From positions 5,146,001-5,210,000 of the forward strand of contig OY761554.1 of assembly GCA_963664655.2 (NCBI GenBank): a stretch of 64,000 nt of DNA, given 5' to 3'. The notes under the pieces were generated by a model. That model made no database searches and was not told the DNA's origin. It saw nothing but the letters and a program-made list of their open reading frames with translations. The DNA is from Desulfospira sp963664655 (GTDB taxonomy: Bacteria > Desulfobacterota > Desulfobacteria > Desulfobacterales > Desulfobacteraceae). Below, in pieces: positions 59,583 through 64,000 of the stretch (its first letter is position 1; each line of letters opens with the position of its first letter). Both the position numbers and the translations under genes were made by a program.

Positions 59583-61304
59583 ATGAAAACGGTTTTATTT
59601 GTCAACCCCGCCTGTTTAGACCCCCGGGTGACCGATGATGATGCCACCATCGTTCCCATCGGGCTCTTTTACCTTTCCGCCCTGTTGATTGAAAACGGGT
59701 TTGGGGCAAGGATCTTAAACCTGGCAGCCTCAGGCGCCGGCAATCCCCCTCAGGGGCCGGCTGTTTTTGCCGAGGCACTGGAAAAAGAAAAACCAGACCT
59801 CATCGGCTTTTCCGTTACCACGGCCAGCCGGCACCAGGCCATGGAATGCGCGAAAACCGCCAAAACCCTTTTGCCGGAATCCGCCGTTGTTTTCGGGGGG
59901 CCTGCCCCCACCTTCATGGGGCCCTTTTTCATGGACGCCTGCCCTGACATTGATTTTATCGTCAAAGGAGAGGGGGAAATTGCCTGCCTGAAACTGGCCC
60001 TGGCCCTGGATGAAACCGCCCCTGATACCCGGCAGCGGCTTGACCGGCTAAAAGAAATCAACGGCCTTTTATTCCGTCACAAAGACCGGATCACGGACAC
60101 CGGCCCTGGTGTGGAAGTATCTGACCTGGACAGCCTGGCCCACCCGTCCACATACTTTACCTTCCAGCATCTGTCCATGTCCAGGGGGTGTCCGGGCAAA
60201 TGTACCTTTTGCGGGTCCCCCAGGTTCTGGGGACAATCCACTGTCCGGTTCCATTCGGCAAAATGGTTTGCCCATGAAATCAAAACCCTGGCCCAGCGGG
60301 GGGTGTCCCATTTTTTCATCTGTGACGATACCTTTACCATGGACAAAGGCCGGGTTCTGGAATTTTGCGCCATCCTCATAGAGTCCGGGCTTTCCATCAC
60401 CTGGAACGCCATTTCCCGGGTGGATTACGTTGACCGGGACCTTCTGGTTGCCATGAGAAAGGCCGGCTGCATCCAGATCAGTTTTGGCGTGGAATCGGGA
60501 TCAGCCCCCATTAAAAAGGTGCTGGGCAAGCCCGTGTCCAATGATGCGGCGGTTCGGGCCTTTTCCTTAACCAAAGCGGCCGGCATTCTGCCCCGGGCCT
60601 ACTTTATTTACGGATCCCCGGGGGAAACCGCACAGACCATTGAAGAGAGCATCGCTCTTTTAAACCGCATGGGCCCTTTAGGGGCGGTCTTTTACATGCT
60701 GGTGGTGTTCCCGGGCACCTATCTTTACACCCGGGCCCTTAATAAAGGGTTGATCAAAGGCAAGATCTGGCATAAAAAAATTGAAGATATTCCCTGGTTT
60801 GAGCTGGATGAATCTTTGAATTTCGGGCAGGTGACAGCCTTTGGGAATGCCTTAAGAGACAGCTTTTACAAAGGCCTTGAAGGGGTTGCACAATCCCTTG
60901 AACTGGACCCGGACCCGGCGCTTTCTCCCTTTCACGCGGATTTTCTGTCCAGGCTGGCCTTAACCTTTTCTCAAGGGGACTATGCAATGGATCCCCGGAT
61001 CAAAACACCGGAACAGACCGCTGAGGCCCTGTTCAACAAAGCCTTGGATTTTTACCCGGATTTCAGGGCCTTTGCGGGCCTGGGCATGCTGTACCAGAAG
61101 CAAAGACGGTTTAAAGAAGCCTTCTCCGCCATGGAACAGGGTCTTGCCCGGTATCCGGGAAACGAAACCCTTGAAACCGGCACGGGGGTCTGCCTGATGA
61201 ACCTGGGCGACTTTAAAGGGGCCCTGGCCCGTCTGAACAAGTTCAAAGGCAATAAAACCCTGGCCCCCTATATTGACATCTGCAACCAAAACATATCAGG
61301 ATAA
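59583..61304 (+). CDS. B12-binding radical SAM protein with C-terminal TPR-like region
   Basis: About 573 residues from the ATG at 59583; a TTG four codons earlier is an alternative. The N-terminal cobalamin-binding-like domain (about 1-135; P-D-L-I-G-F-S-V-T-T, V-F-G-G-P-A-P-T) lacks an obvious D-x-H-x-x-G, so B12 binding is uncertain. The radical SAM core has S-R-G-C-P-G-K-C-T-F-C-G (CxxxCxxC) near 205 and later I-Q-I-S-F-G-V-E-S-G-S. The last ~130 residues form TPR-like helical repeats (L-F-N-K-A-L-D-F-Y-P, G-L-G-M-L-Y). It may modify a natural product, lipid or RNA; substrate unknown. The DUF6178 gene starts 4 bp after it. Confidence 0.88.
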   Translation: MKTVLFVNPACLDPRVTDDDATIVPIGLFYLSALLIENGFGARILNLAASGAGNPPQGPAVFAEALEKEKPDLIGFSVTTASRHQAMECAKTAKTLLPESAVVFGGPAPTFMGPFFMDACPDIDFIVKGEGEIACLKLALALDETAPDTRQRLDRLKEINGLLFRHKDRITDTGPGVEVSDLDSLAHPSTYFTFQHLSMSRGCPGKCTFCGSPRFWGQSTVRFHSAKWFAHEIKTLAQRGVSHFFICDDTFTMDKGRVLEFCAILIESGLSITWNAISRVDYVDRDLLVAMRKAGCIQISFGVESGSAPIKKVLGKPVSNDAAVRAFSLTKAAGILPRAYFIYGSPGETAQTIEESIALLNRMGPLGAVFYMLVVFPGTYLYTRALNKGLIKGKIWHKKIEDIPWFELDESLNFGQVTAFGNALRDSFYKGLEGVAQSLELDPDPALSPFHADFLSRLALTFSQGDYAMDPRIKTPEQTAEALFNKALDFYPDFRAFAGLGMLYQKQRRFKEAFSAMEQGLARYPGNETLETGTGVCLMNLGDFKGALARLNKFKGNKTLAPYIDICNQNISG

Positions 61305-61308
61305 TCCC

Positions 61309-63078
61309 ATGACAAGCGAACATCAACTGGCCAATATCCGGCAGCGGGAACTCAAACTTGCCGCAACGCGCAAGGAAATTTTATCCAAAGATTCCGAAAC
61401 CGCCCTTGACATGCTCCTTTGTGCCCAAAGCCCGGCCACCCTGATCCAGTCTTTTCCGGACCAGGACCTGTATTATCTGATGCATAAAATCGGGGTGGAT
61501 GATTTTATCCCGGTGCTGTCCTTAGCCCGGTCCGACCAGTGGGAACATATCCTGGACGTGGACGTCTGGGAAGACGACCAGCTGAATCTGCCGGTCATGT
61601 CCAGGGCTTTCGGCCTCATGTTCCAGGCCGCCCCGGAACGGTTCCTAAGATGGATCATCACGGACAAACCCGATTACTTTGAACTTTTTTTGCTCAAAAA
61701 CATGGACATCCGGATCCGGGAACACGATGAACTGCCACCCGAGGATTTTGACGACTATATATCCCTTGACGAGAAATTTTATTTCAGGTTTCCGGATCTG
61801 GCCCCAAAAAACAAAGACCTGGATGAGGCATCTTTGGGGGATGGCGAGGTTGAATCCCAGGTGACTCAGCCCGAAGATACGGCAGACCTCATTGAAAAAA
61901 TGATGAACACCCTGGCCGCCATGGACCTTTCGGTTTTTCACGGGCTGATGCTGGAAACCTTAAGCCTGCTCCCGGCCGAGGCCGAAGAAGAACAGTTCCG
62001 GTTGAAAACCATCCGTTTGGCGGAAAAAGGGTTTTTGCCCCCCCATGAAGCCATCGGCATCTACCAGCCCACAGACATCAAGCACTTAAGGAAACGGCCG
62101 ACTGCGGTAATGAAACCCGAACTTGACCCGGATATGGCCCTTCCGCCTCAGTATGTCGGCAGCCAGATCAAAGGAGAGGACCTGTTTGTCACCACGTTGT
62201 CCCAGGTAGATGATGACCTGTCCCTTCAGATGGAATCAGAGCTTGCGGGCCTGATCAACAAAATCATCAGCGCCGACCGGGTCAGAATCAGGGAAATACA
62301 GGCCATGGAAAGAACCGTTCAGAAAGCGTCGGACACCTTAAGCCTGGGCCTTGAAATTCTCCAAAAAGACCTGGCGCCTGATCCCCCCCGAAAAATTCTT
62401 GAAACCTATTTTTTAGAAGATATTTTCAGGACCGGTTCAAGGGCGGGAATCCAGCTGAAAACCCAGGCCCAGACCTGGTACAAAGACAGCTTTACCCTGG
62501 AGAAAAACCTGCCCTTGAGCTTTCTTGGGGAAGATTTCCTCGGGGTGATCGGCGGCCTTTTTCTGGACCGCCCCCTGTATTATGACAATTACCGGACCGG
62601 GAAATTATTATACCGGGACTTTAAATGCTTGGCGGATATCACCGCCATTCAGGCCATTCTGGATCAGATCCGGCAGACCGATCTTACGATCAGTGCCCTG
62701 GATCCGGACCTTTCCTCATTTAAGTCAGGGGTGCTCACCTACAAGAGCCTGCTGCTGACCCTGTGGGCCAGAAACCGGACCGGCCTGGACAAGGACGGGA
62801 ACTTAAAGCTGTCTCCCATTGGCTTAAATAAGTTCAAGCCGTTTTTTAAACAGTTGTTTTCATCTGATGAATCTTCAGGGACTTCAGACCGCCCGGCCCT
62901 GTCCGATTTGATGCTCTTTATATCCGACCAGGCCGGCATTGATGAACCCGACATGGGACAGGGGGTTAAAGACGTCTTAAAAGACCTGGTGAAAGAACTT
63001 GAAGATGAATACGGCCGGCTTGACCCGGAGCAGATAGACCCCAGGTTCATCCCCCACTTCCTTCTAAAGCGTGTTTGA
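61309..63078 (+). CDS. DUF6178 family protein
   Basis: A 589-residue, mostly helical acidic protein of the DUF6178 type, seen mainly in sulfate-reducing and related deltaproteobacteria. It has the recurring family elements: L-Y-Y-L-M-H-K-I-G-V-D-D, a W-x-D-D-Q segment, L-A-E-K-G-F-L-P-P-H-E-A and Y-x-P. I chose the ATG at 61309, with a cagga site; an upstream in-frame ATG at 61273 overlaps the previous gene. It is probably co-transcribed with the radical SAM gene. No catalytic motif is visible. The 3' end overlaps the convergent kinase gene by 32 bp. Confidence 0.82.
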   Translation: MTSEHQLANIRQRELKLAATRKEILSKDSETALDMLLCAQSPATLIQSFPDQDLYYLMHKIGVDDFIPVLSLARSDQWEHILDVDVWEDDQLNLPVMSRAFGLMFQAAPERFLRWIITDKPDYFELFLLKNMDIRIREHDELPPEDFDDYISLDEKFYFRFPDLAPKNKDLDEASLGDGEVESQVTQPEDTADLIEKMMNTLAAMDLSVFHGLMLETLSLLPAEAEEEQFRLKTIRLAEKGFLPPHEAIGIYQPTDIKHLRKRPTAVMKPELDPDMALPPQYVGSQIKGEDLFVTTLSQVDDDLSLQMESELAGLINKIISADRVRIREIQAMERTVQKASDTLSLGLEILQKDLAPDPPRKILETYFLEDIFRTGSRAGIQLKTQAQTWYKDSFTLEKNLPLSFLGEDFLGVIGGLFLDRPLYYDNYRTGKLLYRDFKCLADITAIQAILDQIRQTDLTISALDPDLSSFKSGVLTYKSLLLTLWARNRTGLDKDGNLKLSPIGLNKFKPFFKQLFSSDESSGTSDRPALSDLMLFISDQAGIDEPDMGQGVKDVLKDLVKELEDEYGRLDPEQIDPRFIPHFLLKRV

Positions 63079-64000
63079 ACTGTACCTTCCTGATTTTCTC
63101 AGACAGTTCATCCACGGTCACCGGTTTTTGCATAAAAGAACCGGCTCCGGAATCCAGGAGTCTTTGAACGGGGGGGGTAATGGCCTCGCTGTTTAATATC
63201 ACCACCTCGGCTTCGGGCTGTTCCCTGGCCACCATGGGGTAGATCAGGTCTGCCTTGAAATCGGGCATCCGATAATTGAGCAGGGCAAGGTGAATGACGC
63301 TGTCATAGGACTCCAGAAAGTCAATGGCCTGTCTTCCGGTTCCGGCTTCAAAGACGGTATGCCCCATTTTTTCCACCATTACCCGTGTACTGCTGCGAAT
63401 ATCATCCTTGTCTTCCACCAGAAGGACATTGAGCTTCAGGCCTTGCTTATTGCCGTTCATTTTTTGGGAAACTGCGGTTTTGAAGACAGGAAAATAAATA
63501 CTGACGCGGGTTCCCGACCCCAGGGCAGAATCCACAGTAATCCGCCCCTGGTGCCCTTTGACAATCCCATAAACCGCAGACATGCCAAGCCCCCTGCCCT
63601 GAAATTTTGTGGTAAAAAAGGGCTCAAAAAGATTTGCCAGGATTTCTTCATCCATACCTGATCCGTCGTCTTCAATCTTAAGGCGTATATGGCCCTGGTT
63701 TTCCAGGACCGGAGTATCCGAATCGTTTCCAGGCGGACTTTCCATGTCACAGGTGACAAAAAGGGTATGGCAGCCGGCTTCCAGGGCATTTTCAAAAATG
63801 GCCTTTAACAGCATCCGGATCTGCACCGAATCAACGCTCACCTGATGGTTTTCGGTACAGATACAGGTGTTAAGGACAACATTTTCCCCCAGCATATGGT
63901 CAAGGTTCTTAAGGATATGGTGGAGCAGATCGTTGAACACCACCGGCCGGGTTTTATATTTGCCCCCCTGGGCATAGGCCAGCAGCGATGCGGTCAGCTG
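63047..64000 (-). CDS. Histidine kinase with C-terminal pseudo-receiver, partial
   Basis: The frame stays open to the end of the window, so the N-terminus is missing. Visible order: end of a HisKA domain (Q-L-T-A-S-L-L-A-Y-A-Q-G-G-K-Y), a HATPase domain (N box F-E-N-A-L-E, D-D-G-S-G-M, F-F-T-T-K, G-R-G-L-G-M), then a receiver-like domain starting V-L-L-V-E-D-K-D-D. Where the phospho-acceptor Asp should be, the sequence reads A-L-L-N-Y-R-M-P, an Asn, while the acidic pair and the Lys (M-Q-K-P-V) are kept. The receiver therefore probably cannot be phosphorylated in the normal way. It is convergent with DUF6178, overlapping by 32 bp. Confidence 0.9.
   Translation of the reverse strand, partial: QLTASLLAYAQGGKYKTRPVVFNDLLHHILKNLDHMLGENVVLNTCICTENHQVSVDSVQIRMLLKAIFENALEAGCHTLFVTCDMESPPGNDSDTPVLENQGHIRLKIEDDGSGMDEEILANLFEPFFTTKFQGRGLGMSAVYGIVKGHQGRITVDSALGSGTRVSIYFPVFKTAVSQKMNGNKQGLKLNVLLVEDKDDIRSSTRVMVEKMGHTVFEAGTGRQAIDFLESYDSVIHLALLNYRMPDFKADLIYPMVAREQPEAEVVILNSEAITPPVQRLLDSGAGSFMQKPVTVDELSEKIRKVQFKHALEGSGG

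Noticed and set aside
1..64000. tRNA or rRNA genes
   Set aside because: I looked for tRNA-like clover-leaf ends near the recombinase and in the larger gaps and saw none; a proper tRNA scan was not possible.

Overview
The window looks like a chromosome segment of a sulfate-reducing deltaproteobacterium, most likely in the Desulfobacterales. The reasons are a periplasmic multihaem cytochrome / iron-sulfur / NrfD-type membrane redox operon behind a sigma-54 promoter, a RACo-like ASKHA protein, PEP-CTERM-type sorting, DUF3124, DUF6178 and many large two-component proteins. This is inference from gene content; no rRNA or tRNA gene was seen.

Layout. (1) 1-8.6 kb is AT-rich and variable: a DUF4160/DUF2442 pair, a small secreted YD-repeat/calcium-loop protein, a 2020-residue RHS protein with a short variable tip, and a small membrane protein that could be its immunity partner. 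(2) 9-22.6 kb is an AT-rich mobile and defence island: a tyrosine recombinase broken (or recoded) at an A8 run, a Phd/ParE-type toxin-antitoxin pair, a zeta-toxin cassette with a 55-residue partner, a coiled-coil protein plus a PHP-SMC-like (TrlF-type) ATPase, and an ABC three-component (ABC-3C) system whose DUF3732 ATPase is split by a 1431-bp insertion sequence with 8-bp target duplications. An IS3-family element closes the island. (3) From 22.7 kb the DNA is GC-richer and core-like: threonine degradation (tdh-kbl), a convergent sigma-54 regulator, and a sigma-54-driven operon (TusA-like protein, Fe-S protein, NrfD-like protein, 13-haem cytochrome, RACo-like activator, BASS transporter-Usp fusion). 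(4) 35.3-37.1 kb is a repeat-rich gap: a small cysteine-rich secreted peptide gene, a tandem structured repeat and a 324-bp MITE-like element. (5) 37-64 kb carries a PEP-CTERM lipase-like protein, DUF3124, a 1488-residue hybrid kinase, the DUF3482/DUF2868 pair, HDOD and PilZ signalling proteins, a GDPD, an MBL hydrolase, PanP, an ACT regulator, a sucrose synthesis and phosphorolysis cluster, RdgB, a nitroreductase, a radical SAM-TPR protein, DUF6178 and a kinase with a degenerate receiver that runs off the end.

The most unusual signal is not a gene. In the core half (23.8-58.9 kb) at least thirteen gaps between genes carry degenerate repeats with an exact 7-bp period, in four sequence families, often as inverted arms. 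Several genes run into them, so their last residues or stop codons are made of heptamer sequence. This resembles the heptanucleotide STRR repeats described in cyanobacteria, but the units differ.
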